A stretch of 8,409 nucleotides of DNA from JBOGXB01 sp050694215 (GTDB lineage Bacteria > Actinomycetota > CADDZG01 > WHSQ01). The stretch spans positions 1-8,409 of the forward strand of contig JBOGXB010000081.1 of assembly GCA_050694215.1 (NCBI GenBank), read 5' to 3'. A program made the position numbers and the translations under genes. Positions 1 through 8,409 of this stretch are shown here, piece by piece (positions within the stretch are counted from its first letter, which is position 1; every line of letters begins with the position of its first letter). The notes beneath the pieces were generated by a model. The model made no database searches and had not been told where the DNA came from. It worked only from the letters and a program-made list of their open reading frames with translations.

Positions 1-31
1 GCACCCCCCAAATCGACCGCTGTGGGGGCGC
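1..31 (-). terminator. Possible terminator hairpin after the FtsX permease gene
   Basis: Bases 1-8 and 24-31 can pair as an 8-bp GC-rich stem (one G-U wobble) around a 15-base loop. Read on the minus strand, the stem starts 18 bases after the TAA stop of the permease gene, which is where a terminator would lie. Any U-run would fall outside the window, so an intrinsic terminator can be neither confirmed nor excluded. The loop is rather long for a classical terminator. Confidence 0.4.
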
Positions 32-48
32 CAGTTACGACAAAAGGG

Positions 49-2907
49 TTAGTCGGCGATGCGCAGCGCGACGGCCGGAGGGATCCGGGAGGCTTGCTGG
101 GCAGGCCAGGCGGTCGCGATCAGCGACGCTGCCAGCGCGGTCGCGGTCAGGACCGAGATCTGGGCCCAGGGAATGATGAACTCGATGTCCTCGCCGAACT
201 CCCCGGTGGCAACTAGCTGTGCCGACGTCACGAGCGCCAGCAGGACCCCGATGAGGATCCCCTCCAGAGCGACGAAGCCGGATTCGAGGACGAAGGCGCG
301 GCGCACCATGCTTGGCAGGAACCCCAGGGAGCGTAGGACGCCGATCTCACGCCGGCGCTCTCGCACGGCTCTGACCATGACCACACCCAGCCCCGCGATG
401 CCGACCACCAGGCCGAGCGCGAGGTAGCTCTGCATGAGCTGGAAGAACTGGAGGTTCACACGTTGGAAATCTTCGACGATGGTCCGGAACGGATCGGCCT
501 CCAAACCGTTGGCCACGAACGAACCTTGCAAGCGGCGAGCTACGGCGGTCGGGTCCGCCCCTGCCTCCACGTCGATGTAGAAGCGTGACGGGGTCGCCTG
601 CCGGCCGAGAGCCGCCGTCAACGACTCGTTCGACATGTACACGCCGGAGAAGGCGAAGTCGTTCTCGACCTTGGCTATCACGCGGCGTTCGACCTCTTCG
701 CCGGTCAGGGGGTGGATCATCGACATCGTCTCGCCGACCTCAATCACGGTCCCGGCAGGGCCGCCCCCTTCCTGGAGGAAGAACCCGGGCACGACTACTG
801 CTTCCGGATCGGTGAGCAGCCGGTCCCACACCTCGTCCACAGAAAGCCCCTCGAGCCTTTCGCTCAACCTCGGCGGCCCGCCGTTCACGAACGAATCGTC
901 GATGCCCGAGGTGGACCACGGCTCGGGCTCCGAAAAGCCACCCGGTTGGAAGAGAGCGGCTCCGAACCTGAGGGTGGCGACCGATCCGACGCCGTCCTGC
1001 TGCTGCAGCTCGTAGTTGGACGGAGGCGCGCTCGGGCTCGAGGTAGCCAGGATGTCGAACCCCCCCTCCTTCGCGACCGCTGTGTCCACCTGTCCACCGA
1101 AGACGTTGGAGAGGACCGCGATGAACGTCATCGTGAAGATCACGAGCGAGAACATGCCGAGCGTGAGACCGGTGCGACCACGCCGCGCGAGCGGGTAAGC
1201 CACGCTGAGTCGGAGGGGAAGCCTTGCTGCGGCGACCTTGCGTATGCCGCCCTCGATGTTCTCCTGGGTTTGCGTAAGCAGGATCACGGCGGAAAAGGTC
1301 AGCAGAACGCCCTGTACGACGAAGGAGTAGATCTCGCCGCTCTCGAAGAACTGACCGCCGAGGATCGTGTCCCCGAAGACTCCCCACGCAAGAGAGAAGG
1401 CCGCCGCACCCGTCACGGCTGCGCGCCGGCCCACCATTCGACTCAAGAGCGGGAGCAAGGAGAATGCCGCGACCGGGGGCCCAAGGACTGCCGGTGCCCA
1501 CATCGGGGGTTTGCCGATAGACGCGACGAACGCGCCGAGCGCGAGCAGCGCGATGACCGATCCCAGGATGATGGTCCGGCGACGAGTCGCGTAGAGGGTT
1601 GGCTCGGGCAGGTCCCGGATCGCCCGGATGATGTTGATCCGGCTGATGCGAATGCTCGTCGCGAAGATCGTCACAAGCGAGATGAGAACTCCCGAGCAGA
1701 ACCCCACGACGAGGCTCTGTGGATCGATGGCGAAGGTGAGCTCGAGCGAGAATTCGTCGAACCCTCCGAAGATCGGCGCTGCGAGCCTCGCAATCGCCCA
1801 TCCCACGCCGACTCCGAGGAGCGCCCCCAAGATCCCGGCCCCCAGGGCATAGAACGCACCCTGGATGACGAACGCTCGGATCAGGTGCGAGCGCTTCATG
1901 CCAACGGCGCGCAGCATGCCGAGCTGGTTCTTACGCTCCTCCGCGAGCATCACGAAGATGTTCACGAGCAGCAGGATCCCGGCCACGATTGCGAACGAGC
2001 CGATCCCGAGGAAGAGCTCGCCGAACTCCTTGCCCTGCGCGTCTGCCTCCTCGAGACCCTCTCGCTTGACTTCCTCGACGCGCAGCCCGGACGTGCCGAC
2101 GGTCTCCTCGATCAGACGCGTGACCGGGCGGGAAAGAGCGCCACCCTCCTCGATGCCGCCCCGGTTGGATACGAGGATGTGGGTCTCGGGAGGCGCGGCA
2201 CCCTCGGGAGATCTCCTGCCTACGACGTCCTGAAGCGTGCCCGGGGCGATGAACGCATTGGCGCTTGTGCTCTCGAAGCCGAGCCAGAACCCGGCCAGTC
2301 CGGTACGCGGCAGGACCCGGGTCACCTCGAGGTCGATCTCCGAGCCGTAGACGAACCCTGTGACCTCGTCGCCATTGGTCACCTCGAGCCGCTCCGCGAG
2401 ATCCTGGCTCAGCACGACCTCACCCGGTCCAGGTGTGGGCCCGGAGATCCCCGTGATGGAGGGATCGTTACCGAACTCACGCGCGGTCCCGAAGTCGAGC
2501 TCGAGCAACTGGGCCGTCGGCTCCGCCAGCTTGTCGCCCGCCGCCTCCGCTACGAATGCGCCGCGCGCCGTCAACACCGTAGTCACTCCGTCGATGCGCG
2601 GATCGTCGAGTGCCGCTATCTCCGACTGCAGCTCATCGCCCTGTTGTGGATCGGAGACCGTTACGACCTCGTCCACCGGCCCGAGCTGGTTCGCTACCGC
2701 AGCACGGATGGAGGAGTCGAGCGTGTCCCCCACGATGAGGCTTCCCGTGATCAACGCGGTCCCCAGCAGGCTTCCCGCGATAACGAGGGCGGTCTCGCCC
2801 CTGCGTCGCACGACATCGCGCACGGCCAGGCGTCTGAGCATCGGCTTGCGAATCGCCTGCCACACGATCAGTGCCAGGCAGACTCCGACGAGGATAGGAG
2901 GTACCAC
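49..2907 (-). CDS. Large MacB/FtsX-family ABC transporter permease with two FtsX domains
   Basis: A 952-residue inner-membrane permease that should work with the ATPase encoded just upstream. In sequence order it has a hydrophobic helix at about 3-18 and a second at 40-58, then a long extracytoplasmic domain (about 60-295, MacB periplasmic core type). The first FtsX helix set follows at about 297-320, 348-375 and 396-418. A central block of hydrophobic segments lies at about 446-545, then a helix at 582-603 and a second extracytoplasmic domain at 605-820. The second FtsX set is at about 826-848, 872-898 and 913-935. Both FtsX sets carry the usual cytoplasmic signature between their first two helices (ERKNQLGMLRAVGM at 324-337, ERRREIGVLRSLGF at 850-863). 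Translation starts at GTG, supported by GGGAGGG five bases upstream; a later ATG at residue 23 would remove the first helix. The gene starts 12 bases after the ATPase stop, so the two are surely co-transcribed. Known relatives move lipoproteins, lipids, peptides or drugs, or transmit mechanical force; the cargo here is unknown. I see no frameshift or truncation. Confidence 0.93.
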   Translation of the reverse strand: MVPPILVGVCLALIVWQAIRKPMLRRLAVRDVVRRRGETALVIAGSLLGTALITGSLIVGDTLDSSIRAAVANQLGPVDEVVTVSDPQQGDELQSEIAALDDPRIDGVTTVLTARGAFVAEAAGDKLAEPTAQLLELDFGTAREFGNDPSITGISGPTPGPGEVVLSQDLAERLEVTNGDEVTGFVYGSEIDLEVTRVLPRTGLAGFWLGFESTSANAFIAPGTLQDVVGRRSPEGAAPPETHILVSNRGGIEEGGALSRPVTRLIEETVGTSGLRVEEVKREGLEEADAQGKEFGELFLGIGSFAIVAGILLLVNIFVMLAEERKNQLGMLRAVGMKRSHLIRAFVIQGAFYALGAGILGALLGVGVGWAIARLAAPIFGGFDEFSLELTFAIDPQSLVVGFCSGVLISLVTIFATSIRISRINIIRAIRDLPEPTLYATRRRTIILGSVIALLALGAFVASIGKPPMWAPAVLGPPVAAFSLLPLLSRMVGRRAAVTGAAAFSLAWGVFGDTILGGQFFESGEIYSFVVQGVLLTFSAVILLTQTQENIEGGIRKVAAARLPLRLSVAYPLARRGRTGLTLGMFSLVIFTMTFIAVLSNVFGGQVDTAVAKEGGFDILATSSPSAPPSNYELQQQDGVGSVATLRFGAALFQPGGFSEPEPWSTSGIDDSFVNGGPPRLSERLEGLSVDEVWDRLLTDPEAVVVPGFFLQEGGGPAGTVIEVGETMSMIHPLTGEEVERRVIAKVENDFAFSGVYMSNESLTAALGRQATPSRFYIDVEAGADPTAVARRLQGSFVANGLEADPFRTIVEDFQRVNLQFFQLMQSYLALGLVVGIAGLGVVMVRAVRERRREIGVLRSLGFLPSMVRRAFVLESGFVALEGILIGVLLALVTSAQLVATGEFGEDIEFIIPWAQISVLTATALAASLIATAWPAQQASRIPPAVALRIAD

Positions 2908-2919
2908 GCGAGCCCTCCC

Positions 2920-3621
2920 TCAGACCGAGGCCGGAGCAGCGGCCGAGGACTCGATCTCCCCGTCCCGCATCCGGATGAGACGTCCGGCGACCTTCGCGAT
3001 CGCCGAATCGTGGGTGACGAGAACGAGAGTAAGGCCGTCGCTGTTCAACTCTTGTAGCAACTCGATCACGGACCACGCCGTTTCAGTATCGAGATTTCCG
3101 GTCGGCTCGTCGGCCCACACGATCGCGGGCTGACCCGCGAGAGCGCGAGCGATCGTCACGCGTTGCTGCTCGCCTCCCGAGAGCTCGTTAGGCCTGTGGC
3201 CCCTCCGGTTACCTAGCCCCACCCGCTCGAGGGTTGACTCCGCTCTCTTCCGCGCGTCACGGGGACCCACCCCTGCGAGCAGGAGCGGCAGCTCGACGTT
3301 CTCGACCGCGGTGAACACGGGGATCAAGTTGAACGACTGGAAGATGAAGCCCATCTTCTTGGCGCGATATTCGCTGCGCTTGGCGTCGGACAGATCGTGG
3401 ATGTTCTGGCCCTCGACGAGCACCGCTCCGCTGTCGATGTCGTCCAGTCCCGAAAGGCAGTTGAGGAACGTGGTCTTCCCCGAACCCGACGGACCCATGA
3501 CAGCGACGAACTCACCACGTTCGATCGCAAGGGAGACGTTGTTGAGGGCGATGACGCTCTCGGCTCCCGTCGGGTACACCTTCGTCACCTCCTCAGCGAC
3601 GAGGATGTCGTCGGTTGCCAT
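2920..3621 (-). CDS. MacB/LolD-type ABC transporter ATP-binding protein
   Basis: A 233-residue cytoplasmic ATPase that binds and hydrolyses ATP to drive the FtsX-type permease encoded next. All nucleotide-binding motifs are intact: Walker A GPSGSGKT at 43-50, Q-loop glutamine 95 in FQSFNL, signature LSGGEQQR at 147-154, Walker B ending in DE at 171-172, D-loop GNLD at 175-178 and H-loop histidine 204. The length and the 'ADEPTGNLD' form of Walker B plus D-loop are typical of the MacB/LolD/FtsE group. I chose the ATG at 3621 because AGGAGGAGGGG lies six bases upstream. An in-frame ATG at 3669 would add 16 charged residues (MLKSKKEATEQEEGIG), but its G-run is only two bases away, too close for a good ribosome site. 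The gene is first in its operon, and its TGA is followed after 12 bases by the permease GTG. No regulator gene is present. The family is clear; the cargo is not. Confidence 0.95.
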   Translation of the reverse strand: MATDDILVAEEVTKVYPTGAESVIALNNVSLAIERGEFVAVMGPSGSGKTTFLNCLSGLDDIDSGAVLVEGQNIHDLSDAKRSEYRAKKMGFIFQSFNLIPVFTAVENVELPLLLAGVGPRDARKRAESTLERVGLGNRRGHRPNELSGGEQQRVTIARALAGQPAIVWADEPTGNLDTETAWSVIELLQELNSDGLTLVLVTHDSAIAKVAGRLIRMRDGEIESSAAAPASV

Positions 3622-3627
3622 TCCGAT

Positions 3628-3638
3628 CCCCTCCTCCT
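3628..3638 (-). promoter_or_regulatory. Ribosome binding site that decides the ATPase start
   Basis: On the minus strand this reads AGGAGGAGGGG and ends six bases before the ATG at 3621. It supports the 233-residue form of the ATPase over the 249-residue form that would start at 3669. Confidence 0.7.
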
Positions 3639-3820
3639 GCTCGGTCGCTTCCTTCTTCGACTTCAGCATCTCCCCCTTTCTCTTCGACAGTCAGAATGCC
3701 AGGGCGAAATGAACGCTCGGTAAACCGCATGCCGTCGGAGCGGGTCACTCAGGCTCAACAAAGATGGGCCAGCTTGCAATCCCAGAAGGAAAGGAAAATA
3801 GGAAAGTACGTAAATATGCA

Positions 3821-3847
3821 GGGGCCCGGGACATCGTCCCGGGCCCC
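3821..3847 (-). terminator. Strong hairpin terminator after clpC
   Basis: A perfect 12-bp inverted repeat (GGGGCCCGGGAC and its complement) encloses a three-base loop at 3833-3835. On the minus strand it begins 19 bases after the clpC TGA and is followed by TGCATATTTACG and then a pyrimidine-rich stretch. The tail is AT-rich but is not an unbroken U-run, so it is an imperfect intrinsic terminator. It separates clpC from the ABC operon. The rest of the gap (3670-3820) holds an AT-rich patch at 3781-3820 (15 of 40 bases G or C) and no promoter I can defend, although the ABC operon promoter should lie there. Confidence 0.8.
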
Positions 3848-3866
3848 GTGTGCTCGATGGTGAAGG

Positions 3867-6392
<2,526 letters not shown>

Positions 6393-6397
6393 CCAGG

Positions 6398-6403
6398 CCT
6401 CCT
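6398..6403 (-). promoter_or_regulatory. Shine-Dalgarno site of clpC
   Basis: A full AGGAGG on the minus strand, five bases before the ATG at 6392. It fixes the clpC start and is consistent with strong expression. Confidence 0.8.
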
Positions 6404-6426
6404 ATCGCTCTTAGTCCGTAGCCTCG

Positions 6427-6432
6427 ATTATA
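6427..6432 (-). promoter_or_regulatory. Candidate -10 box of the clpC promoter
   Basis: A perfect TATAAT on the minus strand, 34 bases before the clpC ATG, which would give a leader of about 28 bases. No TTGACA-like -35 box sits 16-18 bases upstream; the place is taken by a run of six G (see the palindrome at 6436-6455). There is no TG extension either. Such a promoter may need an activator, or use another sigma factor. A perfect hexamer is uncommon by chance in DNA this GC-rich, and it is in the right place. Confidence 0.55.
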
Positions 6433-6435
6433 CGA

Positions 6436-6455
6436 GGGGGGTTTTCTTACCCCCC
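6436..6455. repeat. GGGGGGT/ACCCCCC palindrome over the clpC promoter
   Basis: A perfect inverted repeat with two 7-base arms (6436-6442 and 6449-6455) and a six-base AT-rich centre (TTTCTT on the plus strand). It ends three bases upstream of the TATAAT box and covers the spacer and -35 position. It could be an operator for a regulator of clpC. It could also form an RNA hairpin if transcription came from further upstream, but no U-run follows, so it is a poor terminator. It does not match the CIRCE, CtsR or HspR (HAIR) sites as I know them. Confidence 0.6.
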
Positions 6456-6476
6456 GTCCCTAGCTCGCAACACCTA

Positions 6477-6502
6477 GAACGTTCGAGGGCCCGCAAACGT
6501 TC
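6477..6502 (-). repeat. Two GAACGTT copies 18 bases apart upstream of clpC
   Basis: On the minus strand GAACGTT occurs at 6502-6496 and again at 6484-6478; the second copy extends to the 8-base palindrome GAACGTTC (6477-6484). They lie about 45-75 bases upstream of the TATAAT box, a usual place for activator binding. Chance cannot be excluded for a 7-base word. Confidence 0.3.
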
Positions 6503-6609
6503 CCTCCCCCGTGACTCAACTATCGGTCGCCGGTAGTGCCATAGTGAATCGAGCGAAACACCTATGTGGCAGATGCCCCAGTTCTGTGCCCCGCAACCAA
6601 GCCGAGAGA

Positions 6610-6624
6610 GGCGTCGGTGACGCC
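6610..6624 (-). terminator. Small hairpin after the binding-lipoprotein gene
   Basis: GGCGTC and GACGCC form a perfect 6-bp stem with a three-base loop, starting nine bases after the TGA stop of the binding-protein gene. On the minus strand it is followed by TCTCTCGGCTTGG, which is pyrimidine-containing but not a true U-run. Position and shape fit a weak terminator separating this gene from clpC. Confidence 0.5.
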
Positions 6625-6633
6625 GTGACTGGG

Positions 6634-8070
6634 TCAGTGGACCGGGTCTCGGCGCGGCGTCGTGACCCCGAATATCGAGCGGGAGATCCGGGGAGCAGGC
6701 CGGTTTTGTGGGGGGGAACCCCTGAAGAGATGGCGCCAGTCCTCCGGCAGCACATCGGTCGTCTCGCCGTCAATCGAGAACCCCCGGGCCAGCGGCACCC
6801 ACGGAAGCCCCTCCGGGAGCCGCCCGGACTCCTTCGGATCCGCGCGCCGGCGGGGCACCACCCACAGCCCGACCGTCGTCTGCTCGACCGATGTGTGGTC
6901 GTCGGGGCCGAATGTGACGTCGAGCCCCCCGACGCGCTCACCGCGCATGGTCTCGAGGACGAGGGCAAGGTCGTCGCCCTCCTCGGACTGCCCGGCGGCC
7001 CACCCGATCATCCGGACGGCTTCGTAGGCGCGCCGTTCCCATCCGAGGGGGTCGGAATCCCACCACGCACGGAAGGCCGTGAGGAATCTCCGGAAGCTGG
7101 GAATGGGGAGGTAGTGCGCCCCTCGCGCGTACGTGTCCGACGCAATGGTTCCTGCCATTCCTGCCCGTGCGACATCCGGAGCGAGGAAGAGATCGAGGCC
7201 GACCACCTGGGGCCTCCAGCGTCGAGCATGTCGTCTCGCCTGTCTCCGACTCGCGGCCGAGGCAATACGTGCCCTGTCCGTCGAACGGTAAGTGGCGCGC
7301 ATGCGTCGTAGCCCGCTGAGAACGTTTGCCGCGGCCGCCGGCGACGCCTCGACCACGATCGCTTCTACTCGTGATCTCTTGAGGCGAAGGAGCTGGGGAC
7401 GCAGGTCCTCGTCGTCGGTCTCATACCTCTGGACGCTGACGAGCCTTCCTCCGCGCTCTCGCAGTGCTTGCCTGAGCTCGGACACGGCGACGCGGCCATT
7501 CATGGATTCGCCGACCAGAGCCCCCACCCGGACGTAGCGCCGATCTCGCAGCAAATACGAGGCGATCCGCCTCGCCTCCCACACGTAAGAGGGAGAGGCC
7601 TGAAACACATGAGGGGTCAGGAGTCGTGCCCCGTAGAGGTCCCCATAGCACAGGATTGCGGGGATGGCGGCCTCGGCCAGGGCTCTCTCTGCGTCCGGCA
7701 GACCCGACACCGGGCCCGCGTAGACGATACCGACGGTCCTGTCGGACCCCGCTAGCTCGCGGACGAGACGAGTTGCCCTCGCTGCGTCACCGCGGTCGTC
7801 TCGAACCACCAGCTCGAATGGAGCGTCGTCCCCGTCGCGAGCTTGGTTGAGCTCTTGAAGCGCGACGTCGGCTCCCTCGAACGCGTCCTCCCCGCGCCAC
7901 TGATCGGGACCGCTCAGTGAGCCGACCACACCGATGATCAGGGAATCGGAGCGCGAGGGTGAGGCCAGCGGTGTTCGTCTGGGGAAGGTGCTCTCGCCAT
8001 TGGATCCCTCGCACGCGAGCAGCGTCGAGAGCGCAAACACGAGACAAGGAACCCACCGCCGGCCGGTCAT
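6634..8070 (-). CDS. Type I periplasmic binding lipoprotein, branched-chain amino acid binding type, with Arg-rich insert
   Basis: A 478-residue predicted lipoprotein on the outer face of the membrane. Residues 1-20 form a short lipoprotein signal (basic TGRR, hydrophobic core, LLAC with cysteine 20 as the lipid-bearing residue), followed by a Ser/Pro/Arg linker to about 42. The fold starts at about 44 with IIGVVGSLSGP and a GADVALQELN helix, the usual opening of the Peripla_BP_6 (LivJ-like) family. Lobe features continue: FELVVRDDRGD at 85-95, and PAILCYGD at 137-144. VVGLDLFLAPD at 289-299 resumes the fold after an insert of 13 arginines in 32 residues (255-286). A conserved-looking tail helix, YEAVRMIGWAAG, lies at 349-360. 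The protein is about 80-100 residues longer than typical family members, through the linker, the insert and the C-terminal end. The ATG has AGGA about eight bases upstream. No permease or ATPase of a branched-chain transporter is near, so the protein may serve a distant transporter or act as a sensor. The fold call is firm; the ligand is unknown. Confidence 0.88.
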   Translation of the reverse strand: MTGRRWVPCLVFALSTLLACEGSNGESTFPRRTPLASPSRSDSLIIGVVGSLSGPDQWRGEDAFEGADVALQELNQARDGDDAPFELVVRDDRGDAARATRLVRELAGSDRTVGIVYAGPVSGLPDAERALAEAAIPAILCYGDLYGARLLTPHVFQASPSYVWEARRIASYLLRDRRYVRVGALVGESMNGRVAVSELRQALRERGGRLVSVQRYETDDEDLRPQLLRLKRSRVEAIVVEASPAAAANVLSGLRRMRATYRSTDRARIASAASRRQARRHARRWRPQVVGLDLFLAPDVARAGMAGTIASDTYARGAHYLPIPSFRRFLTAFRAWWDSDPLGWERRAYEAVRMIGWAAGQSEEGDDLALVLETMRGERVGGLDVTFGPDDHTSVEQTTVGLWVVPRRRADPKESGRLPEGLPWVPLARGFSIDGETTDVLPEDWRHLFRGSPPQNRPAPRISRSIFGVTTPRRDPVH

Positions 8071-8112
8071 TTGCGAAATCCTGCCACTCTCGATCTGTCT
8101 TATTTTCCGGGG

Positions 8113-8135
8113 TCCCTCGGCGGCCTCCCGAGGAA
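8113..8135 (-). terminator. Possible hairpin terminator after lysS
   Basis: CCTCGG and CCGAGG pair as a 6-bp stem around a seven-base loop; a T-G wobble and a T-A pair could extend it to 8 bp. On the minus strand it starts about 42 bases after the lysS stop and is followed by CCCCGGAAAATAAG, with no U-run. It may be a terminator without U-tail, or a leader structure of the binding-protein gene. The remainder of the 107-base gap shows no promoter I can defend. Confidence 0.35.
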
Positions 8136-8177
8136 CGGCAGCCTGACCGGACGGAACGGGATGTGTTGAGAAAGACG

Positions 8178-8409
8178 TCAGTGCGGCTTCAGGGTCGGGA
8201 AGAGGATCACCTCTCGGATGGAGGGAAGCTCCAGCAACACCGTGAGCAGGCGGTCAACGCCAAGCCCGAAGCCACCGGCGGGTGGCATCGCGTAAGACAG
8301 AGCCTCGAGGAAATCCTCGTCGGGTAACGCGGCCTCCCGATCTCCGGCGCCGCGTGCGGCGGCTTGCTGCTCGAATCGCCGCCGTTGCTCCTCGGGGTCG
8401 TTGAGCTCC
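8178..8409 (-). CDS. lysS: Lysyl-tRNA synthetase, class II, C-terminal 76 residues (cut by window edge)
   Basis: This gene enters from the right edge; only the last 76 codons and the TGA are visible. The enzyme charges tRNA-Lys with lysine in the cytoplasm. The visible part ends in class II motif 3: GGFGLGVDRL at 45-54 of the fragment, whose arginine (53) is the invariant ATP-contacting residue. Just before it, EDFLEALSYAMPPA matches the LysRS block that usually reads as a variant of 'ALEYGMPPTGG'. The end, SIREVILFPTLKPH, is close to the actinobacterial LysS ending (IRE-LFP-KP type). AspRS and AsnRS share motif 3 but differ in the flanks; a LysX-type LysRS domain is a less likely alternative. 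The position just upstream of clpC on the same strand fits the lysS-clpC neighbourhood of Actinobacteria. The first base of the fragment (8409) belongs to an incomplete codon. Confidence 0.9.
   Translation of the reverse strand, partial: ELNDPEEQRRRFEQQAAARGAGDREAALPDEDFLEALSYAMPPAGGFGLGVDRLLTVLLELPSIREVILFPTLKPH

Noticed and set aside
740..1801. A 353-codon minus-strand frame inside the permease gene
   Set aside because: It overlaps the permease in another frame and gives Arg/Ser/Gly-rich sequence without motifs. It is a shadow of high GC at third codon positions.
712..3057. A 781-codon open frame on the plus strand opposite the permease gene
   Set aside because: Its product is a low-complexity mix of Arg, Asp, Glu, Gln and His with no domain, as expected from reading the reverse of GC-biased codons. 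The minus-strand permease has clear domains, a start site and an operon partner.
3711..3730. CGGTAAACCG and neighbouring GAACGCTCGG as a TetR-type operator before the ABC operon
   Set aside because: The inverted repeat has only 4-base arms and does not extend. No TetR-family gene is in the window, so the match is too weak.
3622..3820. A sigma-70 promoter for the ABC operon
   Set aside because: TTGCAA and TTGAGC occur on the minus strand, but no -10-like hexamer lies 16-18 bases after either. I could not support any pair.
6512..6518. ACTCAAC, resembling half of an HspR (HAIR) site upstream of clpC
   Set aside because: Only one half-site is present, with one mismatch and no inverted partner seven bases away.
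6511..7311. A 266-codon plus-strand frame opposite the 3' half of the lipoprotein gene
   Set aside because: Rich in Pro, Arg and Gly, without motifs. The minus-strand frame has a lipoprotein signal and a recognisable fold.
8136..8162. CCGTTCC repeated twice between lysS and the lipoprotein gene
   Set aside because: A 7-base word in GC-rich DNA, not placed near a recognisable promoter, and it overlaps no structure.

Overview
This GC-rich window reads as chromosomal DNA from an actinobacterium or a close relative. The reasons are the strong G/C bias at third codon positions, an actinobacterial-type ClpC without the Firmicutes ctsR-mcsA-mcsB operon around it, and a lysS-...-clpC gene order. That order recalls the lysS-lsr2-clpC1 order known from Mycobacterium. 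I cannot name the species. All five genes lie on the minus strand, so the window is best read from right to left.

Right to left: (1) the last 76 codons of a class II lysyl-tRNA synthetase run off the right edge. (2) After a 107-base gap comes a lipoprotein of the type I periplasmic binding protein family (branched-chain amino acid binding type). It has no transporter genes beside it and carries an unusual arginine-rich insert. (3) After a 241-base gap, which holds a terminator-like hairpin, a perfect TATAAT box and a striking G6T/AC6 palindrome, comes clpC. This encodes the two-ring-domain AAA+ unfoldase that feeds ClpP. A 12-bp perfect hairpin follows its stop codon. (4) After a gap of about 245 bases comes a two-gene operon: a MacB/LolD-type ABC ATPase, then 12 bases later a 952-residue permease with two FtsX domains. 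A GC-rich hairpin at the left edge may end this operon.

The genes form three or four transcription units rather than one system. LysS and ClpC are housekeeping protein-synthesis and protein-quality-control functions. The ATPase and permease together should make one membrane machine of the MacB/FtsX superfamily. Its cargo (lipoprotein, lipid, peptide or drug) cannot be read from the sequence. The solute-binding lipoprotein has no visible partner here.

I found no mobile element, CRISPR array, tRNA, rRNA or clear new system. The points most worth a second look are the binding lipoprotein sitting between lysS and clpC, its 13-arginine insert, the palindrome over the clpC promoter, and the extra membrane segments of the permease.
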